Positions 30,472 through 39,694 of a stretch of 64,000 nt of DNA are shown piece by piece. The translations under genes were made by a program, and so were the position numbers. The notes below the pieces were generated by a model. That model ran no database searches and was not told where the DNA came from. It was given only the letters and a program-made list of their open reading frames with translations. Numbering within the stretch: the stretch's first letter is position 1; each line of letters begins with the position of its first letter. This DNA comes from CAZBDU01 sp964490725 (lineage in GTDB: Bacteria > Spirochaetota > Spirochaetia > SZUA-6 > DRHE01), in assembly GCA_964490725.1 (NCBI GenBank), contig CAZBDU010000001.1, forward strand, positions 62,001 to 126,000. Reading direction: 5' to 3'.

Positions 30472-31626
30472 TCAGGGCTGGCCGGGGAAGGTGTTGATCT
30501 CGTCCAGCGCCCGGTCCCTACGAGCCGCGTAGGGCAGGTACCCGTCCGCCAGGGCCCGGTTGCGGAACTCGCTTACGATGGCCTCCGGCGGGCGGCTGCC
30601 CCGGTCCACGTAGTCCACCACCAGGATCTTCTTCCCCGCCCCGGTGATCCTGTCCAGGTAGCCCTGGCGGTAGGAGGTCTCTGCGGCGGGCTGGGCAGCG
30701 GTCTCGTTGTAGTACAGGTCCTCGACGCCCACCGCGCTGATGGCGTCCAGGTAGGCGTTCGCGGGCAGGCCGGAGTGCCCGCCGTCGTAGTCCAGGATGT
30801 CTTCGCCATTCTGGGGGATCACCAGGAAGCCGCTCCTGCCGCGCTCCACCCGGGCATGGCGGGCGATCCTGACCACCAGGTCGATCATCCGCTCCGCCGC
30901 CGCCTGCCTGCTCAGGGTATAACCCTGGCCGTTCTCCGCATCGCTCCAGTACTGGTAGGCGTCGATGATATCCAGGTACACCCCGTCGAAGCCGTCGTCG
31001 ATGATGCGGTCCAGGTAGCCCAGCACCAGCTGCTGCCAGCCCTCGGACCAGTACTGGACCTTGTAGTTCCCCGGCCATTCCGGGTTGGCGCGTGCCAGCC
31101 AGCAGGGGGCGCCCGGAGCGGGCTGGCGCTCGATCGGGGTGATCCATTCCGGCTCGAAGTAGTAGCGGTAGCTTTCCGCCTCCCCGATGCTCAGGTAGGC
31201 CACCGCCTGCTTGCCCGCGGCCTGCAGCAGCCCGGTGCCCGCCGTGCCGTAGCGGGCCTCATCGCTGCCGTCGGCCGAGTAGTCCATCACCACCGTGTCA
31301 AACGAGGTGGCCGCCGCGGCGGCCGGAGACAGCCCCTGCAGCTGGTACAGCCAGGCGCTTCCGGGGGGCGCTGGCCCCGCCGCGGCCGCCGGCGGGGCGC
31401 CGGCCACCTCCTGGCAGGGGATGGTGCGGGCGCTTCCCTGCCGCTCGAAGGGCAGGTGGCCGCAGGCCGCCGGAACGGCGAGCAGCGCCAGCCCCGCCAA
31501 CCCGGCCAGCAGGGGCGCCGCGGCGGCGAAGGGACCCTGTCCCGGCCGCCTCACGGTCCCACCCCCGTCCGGTGGCCGGCCGGGAGAGAGAGCCGCAGCC
31601 CCGGCGCGGTGCGCAGGGAGGTTCAT
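30472..31626 (-). CDS. GH114-like (TM1410-type) glycoside hydrolase lipoprotein
   Basis: Exported protein of 384 residues. A long basic Pro/Gly-rich lead (1-30) precedes a hydrophobic stretch ending LLAVPAAC, a plausible lipobox. A TIM-barrel domain of the TM1410/GH114 kind follows, with VVMDYSADG, AYLSIGEAESYRYYF, a GFDGVYLDIIDAY segment and FLVIPQNGE. GH114 members act on alpha-1,4-linked galactosaminan; the substrate here is not known. The ATG at 31626 lies seven bases after a TATACT hexamer (31634-31639), so the message should be leaderless and the long N-terminal lead may be real. Confidence 0.82.
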   Translation of the reverse strand: MNLPAHRAGAAALSPGRPPDGGGTVRRPGQGPFAAAAPLLAGLAGLALLAVPAACGHLPFERQGSARTIPCQEVAGAPPAAAAGPAPPGSAWLYQLQGLSPAAAAATSFDTVVMDYSADGSDEARYGTAGTGLLQAAGKQAVAYLSIGEAESYRYYFEPEWITPIERQPAPGAPCWLARANPEWPGNYKVQYWSEGWQQLVLGYLDRIIDDGFDGVYLDIIDAYQYWSDAENGQGYTLSRQAAAERMIDLVVRIARHARVERGRSGFLVIPQNGEDILDYDGGHSGLPANAYLDAISAVGVEDLYYNETAAQPAAETSYRQGYLDRITGAGKKILVVDYVDRGSRPPEAIVSEFRNRALADGYLPYAARRDRALDEINTFPGQP

Positions 31627-31718
31627 GGGCTGGAGTATAGCACCCGGCGGGCCCGGGCAACAGAGAAAACCCGCTGCCGGCAGCGGGGAGGGCTCGGAAG
31701 GGCTCCGAAGGGCGCGAA

Positions 31719-31747
31719 TTGACGCTCCCTGGGCAAGTGGGTATCAT
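31719..31747 (+). promoter_or_regulatory. leuS promoter
   Basis: TTGACG (31719-31724), a 17-base spacer and TATCAT (31742-31747). It ends seven bases before the leuS ATG used here and excludes starts at 31719 and 31746, which lie within the promoter. Confidence 0.75.
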
Positions 31748-31754
31748 GGCGCGC

Positions 31755-34172
31755 ATGGCGAGCTTTCCGTTTACGGACATCGAAAAGAAGTGGCAGGCGT
31801 ACTGGCGCCGCGAGAGCACCTTCCGGGTGGAGGAAGCGCAGGCGGTGGACCGCGACCGGCGGGTCTACGTGCTGGACATGTTCCCCTACCCCTCCTCGGC
31901 GGGCCTGCACGTGGGACATCCCGAGGGCTACACCGCCACCGACATCTACTGCCGGTTCCTGCGCATGAACGGCCATCACGTCCTGCATCCCATGGGCTTC
32001 GACTCCTTCGGCCTGCCGGCGGAGAACTTCGCCATCAAGACCGGCGTCCACCCGCGCGTGTCCACGGAGGACAACATCCGCCGCTTCGAGGCTCAGATCA
32101 GGGCATTGGGCTTCTCCTATGACTGGGACCGCTGCGTGTCCACCCACGATCCCGAGTACTACCGGTGGACCCAGTGGATCTTCCTCAAGATTTTCGAGAA
32201 GGGCCTGGCCTACGAGTCGGAAGTGCCCATCAACTGGTGCCCTTCCTGCCTCACCGGCCTGGCCAACGAGGAGGTCAGGGACGGACACTGCGAGCGCTGC
32301 GGCGCCCAGGTGGAGCGGCGAAACCTCCGCCAGTGGCTGCTGAAGATCACCGCCTACGCCGACCGGCTGCTGGCCGACCTGGACGGGCTGGACTGGCCGG
32401 AGTCCATCAAGCTGATGCAGCGCAACTGGATCGGCAGAAGCGAAGGGGCCAACGTGCACTTCCCCCTGGCCGGCGGGGAGGGAACCGTGGAGGTGTACAC
32501 CACCCGTCCCGACACGCTCTTCGGCGCCACCTACATGGTGCTGGCCCCGGAGCATCCCCTGGTGGAGCGGGTGACCACCCCGGCCCGGAAGGAGGCCGTC
32601 CAGGAGTACCTCCGGCAGGCCAGGCTGAAGAGCGACCTGGAGCGCACCGATCTGGCCAAGGAGAAGACCGGGGTGTTCACCGGCGGCTACGCCGTCAACC
32701 CGGTGAACGGCGAGAAGATTCCGGTCTGGGTCTCCGACTATATCCTCATCTCCTACGGCACGGGCGCCATCATGGCCGTCCCGGCCCACGATCAGCGGGA
32801 TTTCGAGTTCGCCCGGGCCTTCGACCTGCCGGTGGTGCAGGTGGTCTCCCCCGACGGAAGCCAGATGAGGCTGGATCGGGCCTTCGAGGAAGACGGGCTG
32901 GCGGTGAACTCCGGACCCTTCGACGGGCTGGCCACGCAGGAGTTCAAGGAGAGGATCGTGGCCTGGCTGGAGGAGCGCGGGCTGGGCTCCAGGGCGGTGA
33001 ACTACAAGCTGCGGGACTGGGTCTTTTCGCGCCAGCGCTACTGGGGCGAGCCGATCCCCCTGGTCCACTGTCCGGACTGCGGCGTGGTGCCGGTGCCCTA
33101 CGAGGAGCTGCCGCTGCGCCTGCCGGAGGCGGAGCGCTACCAGCCTACGGGAACCGGGGAGTCCCCCCTGGCGGCGATCGAGGAGTGGGTGGCCACCACC
33201 TGCCCCCGCTGCGGCGGCCCCGCCCGCCGGGAGACCAACACCATGCCCCAGTGGGCCGGCTCCTGCTGGTACTACCTGCGCTTCCTGGACCCCCACAACG
33301 ACCGGGCCTTTGCGGCGCGGGAGAAGATCGATTACTGGATGCCGGTGGACCTCTACGTCGGGGGGGCGGAGCACGCGGTGCTGCACCTGCTGTACGCCCG
33401 CTTCTGGCACAAGGTTCTCTTCGATCTGAACCTGGTCAACTCCGAGGAGCCGTTCATGCGCCTGGTCAATCAGGGGATGATCCTGGGGGAGGGGGGGGTC
33501 AAGATGTCCAAGTCCCTGGGCAACGTGATCAACCCCGACGAGGTGATTTCGGGCTACGGGGCGGATGCCATGCGCATGTACGAGATGTTCATGGGTCCCC
33601 TGGAGGTCTCCAAACCCTGGTCCACCCGGGGCATCGCCGGGATCAAGCGTTTCCTGGACAGGGTGTGGCGCATCGCGCAGCGCAGGGTCGAGGACGCCCC
33701 GCCGCCGGCGGGGTTGGAGAGGCTCCTTCACCGCACCATCAAGAAAGTAAGCGAGGACACCCGGACCCTGCAGTTCAACACGGCCATCGCCCAGATGATG
33801 ATCTTCATCGGCGAGCTCTACCGCGAGGAGAGTCTGAATCTGCGCCTCTGGCGCCCCTTCGTGCTGCTGCTCAGCCCCTACGCACCGCACCTGGCCGAGG
33901 AGCTGTGGGAAAGGCTGGGCGGAGAGCCTTCGGTGGCGTTCCAGCCCTGGCCGCGCTGGGAGGAGGAGCTCACCGTCGAGGGGGTCTGCACCCTGGTGTT
34001 CCAGATCAACGGCAAGATCCGGGCCAAGACGGAGGCGCCGGTGGGGCTGCCGGCCGGCAGGCTCCAGGAGCTCGCCCTGGCGCACCCGCGCATGAAGGAT
34101 CTGCTGGCCGGAATGAAGGTCCTCAAGGTGATCACCGTCCCGGACAAGCTGGTGAACGTCGTTGCCCGCTGA
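31755..34172 (+). CDS. leuS: Leucyl-tRNA synthetase
   Basis: Class Ia synthetase of 805 residues that charges tRNA-Leu. The HIGH-type motif is HVGHPEGYTATD after YPSSAGL. The editing (CP1) domain contains TTRPDTLFGATYMVLAPEH, and the KMSKS motif reads KMSKSLGN. The C-terminal domain ends VITVPDKLVNVVAR. The start is placed at ATG 31755 (MASFPFTDIEKKWQAYW), the usual N-terminus for the family, because the promoter covers the upstream candidates. First gene of a leuS-pepP-yjbQ unit; the next start overlaps its last 11 bases. Confidence 0.96.
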   Translation: MASFPFTDIEKKWQAYWRRESTFRVEEAQAVDRDRRVYVLDMFPYPSSAGLHVGHPEGYTATDIYCRFLRMNGHHVLHPMGFDSFGLPAENFAIKTGVHPRVSTEDNIRRFEAQIRALGFSYDWDRCVSTHDPEYYRWTQWIFLKIFEKGLAYESEVPINWCPSCLTGLANEEVRDGHCERCGAQVERRNLRQWLLKITAYADRLLADLDGLDWPESIKLMQRNWIGRSEGANVHFPLAGGEGTVEVYTTRPDTLFGATYMVLAPEHPLVERVTTPARKEAVQEYLRQARLKSDLERTDLAKEKTGVFTGGYAVNPVNGEKIPVWVSDYILISYGTGAIMAVPAHDQRDFEFARAFDLPVVQVVSPDGSQMRLDRAFEEDGLAVNSGPFDGLATQEFKERIVAWLEERGLGSRAVNYKLRDWVFSRQRYWGEPIPLVHCPDCGVVPVPYEELPLRLPEAERYQPTGTGESPLAAIEEWVATTCPRCGGPARRETNTMPQWAGSCWYYLRFLDPHNDRAFAAREKIDYWMPVDLYVGGAEHAVLHLLYARFWHKVLFDLNLVNSEEPFMRLVNQGMILGEGGVKMSKSLGNVINPDEVISGYGADAMRMYEMFMGPLEVSKPWSTRGIAGIKRFLDRVWRIAQRRVEDAPPPAGLERLLHRTIKKVSEDTRTLQFNTAIAQMMIFIGELYREESLNLRLWRPFVLLLSPYAPHLAEELWERLGGEPSVAFQPWPRWEEELTVEGVCTLVFQINGKIRAKTEAPVGLPAGRLQELALAHPRMKDLLAGMKVLKVITVPDKLVNVVAR

Positions 34173-35283
34173 ACCGTTCGTGCGGCGCCAGCGTGCGGTA
34201 TACGCCTACCTGAACGAGCGTCGTCTGGATGCCGCCGTGCTGGCCGACTTCGAGGGCGGGCGCGACAGCTCCGTGCGCTACCTCTGCGGCCATCCCGAAG
34301 GGGCGCTTCTGGTGCTCTTCGCCCGGGGCGAGAGCCTGCTGCTGCCCTGGGACGTGGCGATGGCGGAGCGGCTGGCCTCGGTGGATCGGGTGAGGCCGTA
34401 CACCGATTTCAAGCGCTCTTCCCGGGAGGCCATCGTCACGGTCCTGGCCCAACGGCGGCCGCGGCGGGTGGAGCTTTCCGGATCCTTCCGCTATCCCCTG
34501 GTCCGGGAGGTGATGGCGGGTCTGCACGGCGCGGAGGTGGTCTGCCGCAAGGACGGCATCGACCTGGCGCTGCTCCGCCAGCGGGCGATCAAGGACCAGG
34601 GGGAGACGGAGCTGCTGCTTCAGGCCTGCGCCATCACCGACCGGCTGCTTGCGGAGGTGAGGGAGTTCCTGGAGGCCGGACAGGCGCCTGCCGAGCTGGC
34701 CCTGGCCGCCATGATCGAGGGGCGAGCGCGCGCCATGGGGGCCGAAGGCATGGGATTCGAAACGCTGGCCGCCGGTCCGGCCCGCAGCTTTGCCATCCAC
34801 TGCTTCCCTCCCGTCACGGGAGGGCCCTTCCTGGGCGGGGGGCTCTCGATCCTGGACTTCGGGGTTCGCTACCAGGGCTACACCAGCGACGTCACCGTCA
34901 CGGTGCTGACCGGCGGGCTCAGCGAGCTGCAGGAACGGATGGTGGCGGCGGTGGAGGAGGCCTACCGGTTGGCGGTGTCCCTGATCCGGCCAGGAGCTTC
35001 TCCGGCGGAGCTGGCCCGCAGCATCGACGAGCTGCTGGCGGCGCACGGGTTCAGGATGTCCCACTCCCTGGGCCACGGGATTGGATTGGACGTCCACGAA
35101 GCGCCCTACCTGCGGGCAACCGCGGAGCCGGACACCGGTGAGCTGGCCCCGGGGATGGTGCTCACCGTGGAGCCGGGGCTGAACGACCCCGATTCCGGCG
35201 GGGTGCGCCTGGAAAACGACGTGCTCGTCACCGCTTCGGGGGCCCGGGTGCTGACCAGCGCGGCGATCCTGCGCCTGCCCTGA
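34162..35283 (+). CDS. M24 family Xaa-Pro aminopeptidase/dipeptidase
   Basis: Metallopeptidase of 373 residues with the pita-bread fold. The N-terminal creatinase-like domain covers about 1-125. The catalytic part carries the metal ligands in LDFGVRYQGYTSDVT (two Asp), HSLGHGIGLDVHEAP (His), LTVEPGL (Glu) and VRLENDVLV (Glu). It is cytoplasmic and should cleave peptides with Pro in second position. It begins with TTG inside the end of leuS and is followed 12 bases later by yjbQ. Confidence 0.9.
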   Translation: MPAEPFVRRQRAVYAYLNERRLDAAVLADFEGGRDSSVRYLCGHPEGALLVLFARGESLLLPWDVAMAERLASVDRVRPYTDFKRSSREAIVTVLAQRRPRRVELSGSFRYPLVREVMAGLHGAEVVCRKDGIDLALLRQRAIKDQGETELLLQACAITDRLLAEVREFLEAGQAPAELALAAMIEGRARAMGAEGMGFETLAAGPARSFAIHCFPPVTGGPFLGGGLSILDFGVRYQGYTSDVTVTVLTGGLSELQERMVAAVEEAYRLAVSLIRPGASPAELARSIDELLAAHGFRMSHSLGHGIGLDVHEAPYLRATAEPDTGELAPGMVLTVEPGLNDPDSGGVRLENDVLVTASGARVLTSAAILRLP

Positions 35284-35295
35284 GGGAGGCCTCCG

Positions 35296-35712
35296 ATGGT
35301 GTACGGGCGCACCCTGACCCTGCAGAGCCGGGGCTTTTCCGATCTCCTGGACGTCACCGGGCAGGTCCGGGAGACGGTGAGCCGCTCGGGTATCCGCCAG
35401 GGGCTGGTGGCGGTCACCGTGGTCGGCTCCACGGCTTCGGTGTCCACCATCGAGTTCGAGCCGGCGCTGGTGGAGGACATGCGCGAGCTTCTGGAGCGGC
35501 TGATCCCGCGCGGACTGGCCAGCCGGCATTCGCGGACCTGGGGGGACGAGAATGGATTCTCCCACATGCGCGCCACCCTGATGGGTCCGGGCGTGAGCTT
35601 CCCGGTGGTGGACGGCGCGCCTCTTCTGGGCACCTGGCAGCAGATCGTGGTGATCGACCACGACGACCGGCCGCGCTCCCGGCAGGTCCGGGTGCAGGTG
35701 GTGGGGGAGTGA
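35296..35712 (+). CDS. yjbQ: YjbQ family protein (UPF0047)
   Basis: Protein of 138 residues of the YjbQ/UPF0047 family, a small beta-sandwich. The conserved segments are GLVAVTVVGSTASVSTIEFEP, GFSHMRATLMGP and GTWQQIVVIDHDDRPRSRQV. Members are annotated as secondary thiamine-phosphate synthases because E. coli YjbQ has weak activity; the true role is unsettled. Cotranscribed with pepP and leuS. Confidence 0.9.
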   Translation: MVYGRTLTLQSRGFSDLLDVTGQVRETVSRSGIRQGLVAVTVVGSTASVSTIEFEPALVEDMRELLERLIPRGLASRHSRTWGDENGFSHMRATLMGPGVSFPVVDGAPLLGTWQQIVVIDHDDRPRSRQVRVQVVGE

Positions 35713-35734
35713 GCGGGGGCGGCCGGATGGCGGC

Positions 35735-36502
35735 TCAGCGAAGCCGCTTCCACTCCACTCCCTGTTCCGACAGCCGCAGCAGAATCCACTCTTCCCGGCC
35801 CTGGGCGAACAGGCGGTGCACCCCCAGCGGAACCTCCGCCACCACCAGCGCCTCCCCCTCCGCCACCGGCCAGGGGGAGCAGTAGGGAGACTCCAGAAAC
35901 CACCGCCCCGGACCCGCCCAGAGGCGCAGCTCCGCGGCAGGGGCCGGGCGGATCTCAGTCACCCGCAGCCGGTCTTCCACCGCGGCCCGCACCAGCCGAT
36001 CCAGGTCCACACGCCAGGGGTCCTGACCCAATCGCGAACGAATCTCCGCCGAGAGGCGCCGGCTGTCCAGCCCTGAAGGGTCGAAGCCCGCCCGCCACAG
36101 CCGCTCCAGCGCCCGGGCCGTGGGCCCCTCCTCCCAGCGCAGCCGGAGCCGCGCACCTTCCAGGTCCCTGGGCAGGACGGCGCCGGCCGGGGGCAGCTCC
36201 ACCCGGCCCCCCCGCACCAGCGGAACCGCCAGCACCGGCAGGTTCGTGCCTTTGGCCAGGCCTACCGCCGCGGTCCCCTCCGCAGCCAGGACGCGCTCCT
36301 GCCAGCCCTTCCCGGTAAGGTAGATCAGCCGGAAGGCGAGCCCCGGGAAGCTCTCCCGCCAGTGCGGGGGCAGGGGCGGCGGCTGCACCTCCACCGCCAG
36401 CTCCGCGGCGTAGAACGAGCAGCCCCAGGGACAGGCGCAAAAGAACGCCGCCGCCATCAGGAGGGGCAGATCCTGCGGGCGGACCCGCGAGCGCCTCCAC
36501 AT
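35735..36502 (-). CDS. Putative lipoprotein of unknown function
   Basis: About 255 residues, with no family recognised. The N-terminus (MWRRSRVRPQD) is basic and followed by a hydrophobic stretch with several Cys (AAAFFCACPWGCS), consistent with a spirochaete-type relaxed lipobox. The body is rich in Trp, Arg and Leu, with PPLPPHWRESFPGLAFRLIY and GRWFLESPYCSPWP, and looks like a beta-rich soluble domain. The ATG at 36502 is preferred because GGAGG lies just upstream; another ATG is four codons earlier. It is divergent from the MBL/cNMP gene. Confidence 0.65.
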   Translation of the reverse strand: MWRRSRVRPQDLPLLMAAAFFCACPWGCSFYAAELAVEVQPPPLPPHWRESFPGLAFRLIYLTGKGWQERVLAAEGTAAVGLAKGTNLPVLAVPLVRGGRVELPPAGAVLPRDLEGARLRLRWEEGPTARALERLWRAGFDPSGLDSRRLSAEIRSRLGQDPWRVDLDRLVRAAVEDRLRVTEIRPAPAAELRLWAGPGRWFLESPYCSPWPVAEGEALVVAEVPLGVHRLFAQGREEWILLRLSEQGVEWKRLR

Positions 36503-36605
36503 GAGCACCTCCATTGGTACAGAACGGGGCGGGAGGCGTTCTGCGCTTCGCCCGGGCCGGGCGCTGCCCGAGCTTTTCCACTTTTTCCGGGAGGGAAATG
36601 TTCGG

Positions 36606-36634
36606 TTGATATACCGCCATCTGTGCTCTATATT
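36606..36634 (+). promoter_or_regulatory. Promoter of the MBL/cNMP gene
   Basis: TTGATA (36606-36611), a 17-base spacer and TATATT (36629-36634). It gives a leader of about 25 nt before ATG 36667, which has a GGGGGCTGG purine-rich stretch as ribosome site. Confidence 0.75.
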
Positions 36635-36666
36635 GGGAGACGCACTCAGCGACGGATGGGGGCTGG

Positions 36667-38883
36667 ATGGAACCGCTGAAAAATCTCGACGGCATCGTGA
36701 CGCCTTTGCCGCGGGGAGGGTACCTGGTGGACTCCCCCACCGGCTACCTGCAGTTCGGCTCTCCGCCCGAGACCATCAAGGACACCATGGCCCTGCCCAA
36801 ATCTGTGCCCGAGACGTTCGTGCTGCCCCGGCAGCTGTTCGACTGGAACAAGGGCGTGAATCTGGCGGACCTGGAGTTCCCGATCTACTACAACTACTTC
36901 CTGCGGGGCAGGAAAACCCGCATCGTCTGCACCCGCGACCAGGCGCCTCGCGTCATGAAGGCCCTCCAGGAGGCGCTGTTCGGCCCCAAGGAGCTCACCC
37001 TGGAGAACGACGTGGTGGCCAGCGACGGACAGACCTCCGTGCCCGACCTGCGCAGCGAGCTGGACTACTTCCGCGGCAGCATCCGCTTTCGCGACTGCCT
37101 GTCCCTGTGCCTGTTCAGAGACGGAGCCTGCGAGCTTCCAGGAGTGCGGGTCCGCATCGACGAGCACGACGACTTCGAGGTGTACGTCGGCGGTCGCCAG
37201 ATCGCCAGGGTCCCGGGAGTGATCGAATGCCAGCCCATGTACGAGATCGGGCAGCGGCTGCCGGAGCCGTTCCGCCCGCCCCTGTTCGGGGTAACCTGTC
37301 TGGGTCCCAGCCACGGATTCGATCCCTCCGCCAACACGTCGGGGTTCGTCATCTGGCTGAACCACACGGGCATCATGATCGACCCGCCCATCAACTCCAC
37401 CGAGTGGCTGGAGGCCTCCAACGTCAATCCCAAGCTGCTGGACAGCATCATCCTGACCCACTGTCACGCCGACCACGACGCCGGCACCATGCAGAAGATC
37501 CTCGAGGAGGGACGGGTCACCGTCTACACCACCAAGACGGTGATGCGCAGCTTCCTCAAGAAGTACTCATCCCTCACCGGAGAGGCCGTGTCCACCCTGA
37601 TGCGGTTGTTCACCTTCCACCCCATCTACATCGGCAAGCCCGTGCACCTGCACGGCGGCAGGTTCCGCTTCTACTACAGCCTGCACTCGATCCCCACCAT
37701 CGGCTTCACCCTGGACTTCCAGGATCAGTCCTTCGTGTACTCCTCCGATCATCAGGGGGACCCGCAGGTTCAGCTGCAGCTGTTCGAGAAGGGGGTGATC
37801 GACCGGGAGCGCCACAGCCAGCTCGCCGCCTTCCCCTGGGACTGCAAGGTGATCTACCACGAATCCGGGATCCCGCCGCTGCACACGCCGATCGAATACC
37901 TGAACAGCCTGCCGCGGAGGCTGCAGAGGAAGGTGGTGGTCTACCACATCGCCAGGAAGGACTTTCCCCGGAACACCGCCCTCAGGCTGGCCGCCTTCGG
38001 GATCGAGAACACCCTCTACTTCAAGACCTCCCCGCCGGCCTACGAGCACACCTACCAGCTTCTGGAGGTGCTGAAGCACCTGGACTTCTTCGACAGCATG
38101 CCGGTGGAGAAGACCCAGGAGTTCGTAAGCATCGTGGAGGAGCGCCGCTTCTCCAAGGGCCAGACGATCATCCACAAGGGAGCCCCGGGGCGGCGTTTCT
38201 TCATCATCGCCGCCGGCAACGTGGCCATCCGCGACGACGCCCTTCTGGGAGGCGCCAAGATCCTGGGCACCTACGAGTACTTCGGGGAGGTGGCATTGCT
38301 GAGCGAGGTACCGCGGACCGCCGACGCGGTGGCGGAGACCGACGTGCTGCTCTACGCCATCGACAAGGAGAAGTTCCTCAGCTTCATCTACGGCACGCAG
38401 TTCGAGAAGACCCTGCGGCGGCTGATCGCCAACCGATCCAGCGAGACCTGGAACCTGATGGCCTCCAGCCCCACCCTTCAGCGGCTGACCTCCTACCAGA
38501 AGACCTGGCTGGAGTCCATTCTGCAGCCCCGCGAGCTCACCGGCCCCGGGATGCTGCTGAAGGAAGCCAGGAGCCTGGAGCAGTTCTTCATCATCCGCAG
38601 CGGAAAGGTGGAGGTGAGCCAGGGCGGCCGCCGCCTGACCAGGCTGTCCGGCGGGGAGCTGCTGGGCTCCCTGCACAGGATTCAGCAGGAAGAGCTGGCG
38701 GAGTACAGCGCTTCCTACACCGGGCCCCTCTCGCTGTACACCGTGTCCCGCGCGGATGCGCTCGATTTCGTCGAGGGCAACCCCGGTCTGGGGATGAGGC
38801 TTTCCCAGAACTACCGCCTGCGGGCCAGCCGCTGGACCGGCATGAAGGTTTCGGCGGGGCAGCGGTCGGCCCGGGGCGGCTAG
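36667..38883 (+). CDS. Metallo-beta-lactamase-fold protein with two cyclic-nucleotide-binding domains
   Basis: Protein of 738 residues. An N-terminal region (1-210) of unknown fold is followed by an MBL domain (about 215-460) with the metal motif THCHADHDAG (near residue 265), SSDHQGD and YHESG. Two cNMP-binding domains follow. The first (about 477-590) has a proper phosphate cassette, FGEVALLSEVPRTA. The second (about 605-715) lacks it and is probably non-binding. No signal peptide. Such proteins occur in spirochaetes. The MBL part could be a phosphodiesterase or another hydrolase gated by cAMP/cGMP; this is inference. The stop is one base from the stop of the convergent ABC permease. Confidence 0.85.
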   Translation: MEPLKNLDGIVTPLPRGGYLVDSPTGYLQFGSPPETIKDTMALPKSVPETFVLPRQLFDWNKGVNLADLEFPIYYNYFLRGRKTRIVCTRDQAPRVMKALQEALFGPKELTLENDVVASDGQTSVPDLRSELDYFRGSIRFRDCLSLCLFRDGACELPGVRVRIDEHDDFEVYVGGRQIARVPGVIECQPMYEIGQRLPEPFRPPLFGVTCLGPSHGFDPSANTSGFVIWLNHTGIMIDPPINSTEWLEASNVNPKLLDSIILTHCHADHDAGTMQKILEEGRVTVYTTKTVMRSFLKKYSSLTGEAVSTLMRLFTFHPIYIGKPVHLHGGRFRFYYSLHSIPTIGFTLDFQDQSFVYSSDHQGDPQVQLQLFEKGVIDRERHSQLAAFPWDCKVIYHESGIPPLHTPIEYLNSLPRRLQRKVVVYHIARKDFPRNTALRLAAFGIENTLYFKTSPPAYEHTYQLLEVLKHLDFFDSMPVEKTQEFVSIVEERRFSKGQTIIHKGAPGRRFFIIAAGNVAIRDDALLGGAKILGTYEYFGEVALLSEVPRTADAVAETDVLLYAIDKEKFLSFIYGTQFEKTLRRLIANRSSETWNLMASSPTLQRLTSYQKTWLESILQPRELTGPGMLLKEARSLEQFFIIRSGKVEVSQGGRRLTRLSGGELLGSLHRIQQEELAEYSASYTGPLSLYTVSRADALDFVEGNPGLGMRLSQNYRLRASRWTGMKVSAGQRSARGG

Positions 38884-38884
38884 G

Positions 38885-39694
38885 CTAGAGGGTGGAGACG
38901 ATGCTCTCGCGGCTGAACCGCGGCAGCACCCGCACCAGGACCAGGTAGCTCGCCCCCAGGAGCACCGCGCTCAAGAGCACCACGTACAGGGGCCGGAAGA
39001 CCACCACTCCCGAGATCTGGACCGCCACCAGCACGATCAGCGGAACCACGATCGCTCCTGAGGTCTGCTGCGCCTCCATGAAGGTACGCGCCTTCAGCGA
39101 CACCGCCAGGGTCACCGCCAGGCCGAGAGCGGACACCGAGGGGGAGAGCAGCAGCACCGCGGGAAGCCAGATCCAGGAGCGCACGATCCACATTCCCCGG
39201 TACAGGTTAGAGATGATGTTGGTGACTGCGAAGAAACCCAGGAACCCCACCCAGGAGATGGCCACCGCCGGGATGAACGCGCCCAGGAGCTTGGCCAGGA
39301 TGAGCTCGCGGTTGCTGATGGGGGTGTACAGCAGGGTCTCCAGGGTCTTGTGCTCCTTTTCTCCCACCACGGAGTTGGCCGCGATGATCGAGGCTGCCAT
39401 GAGGGGCAGCACCATGAACAGGGGCACGAAGGTGTAGTTGAGGAAGATGTAGAGCATCTGCTCCGCGAGCCCCGAGAACGCGGCCGGCACCGGGTAGGCG
39501 GGGATGAGGCGCTGGATCAGCTCCGCGCCGCTCACCATCATGGTGCCCGCCGAGAAGACGATCACCGACACCAGGGCGGGCATACCCATGCAGATGATGA
39601 GGGGCACCACCACCATCGGCACCATCACCATCTTGGAGGCGACCACCGCCCGGATGTCCTTGCGCATCACCGCGAGCACCCTGCGGCGGTTCAT
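38885..39694 (-). CDS. ABC-2 type transporter permease
   Basis: Integral membrane protein of 269 residues with about six hydrophobic helices. The first (KMVMVPMVVVPLIICMG) follows a basic N-terminus, and SVVGEKEHKTLETLLYTP is the coupling segment typical of NatB/ABC-2 permeases. It probably exports ions, drugs or a lipid-linked substrate with the ATPase encoded upstream, whose stop it overlaps by four bases. Substrate unknown. Confidence 0.88.
   Translation of the reverse strand: MNRRRVLAVMRKDIRAVVASKMVMVPMVVVPLIICMGMPALVSVIVFSAGTMMVSGAELIQRLIPAYPVPAAFSGLAEQMLYIFLNYTFVPLFMVLPLMAASIIAANSVVGEKEHKTLETLLYTPISNRELILAKLLGAFIPAVAISWVGFLGFFAVTNIISNLYRGMWIVRSWIWLPAVLLLSPSVSALGLAVTLAVSLKARTFMEAQQTSGAIVVPLIVLVAVQISGVVVFRPLYVVLLSAVLLGASYLVLVRVLPRFSRESIVSTL

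Noticed and set aside
31623..34085. Long minus-strand frame opposite leuS
   Set aside because: No motif, biased composition, fully covered by a well-conserved synthetase on the plus strand.
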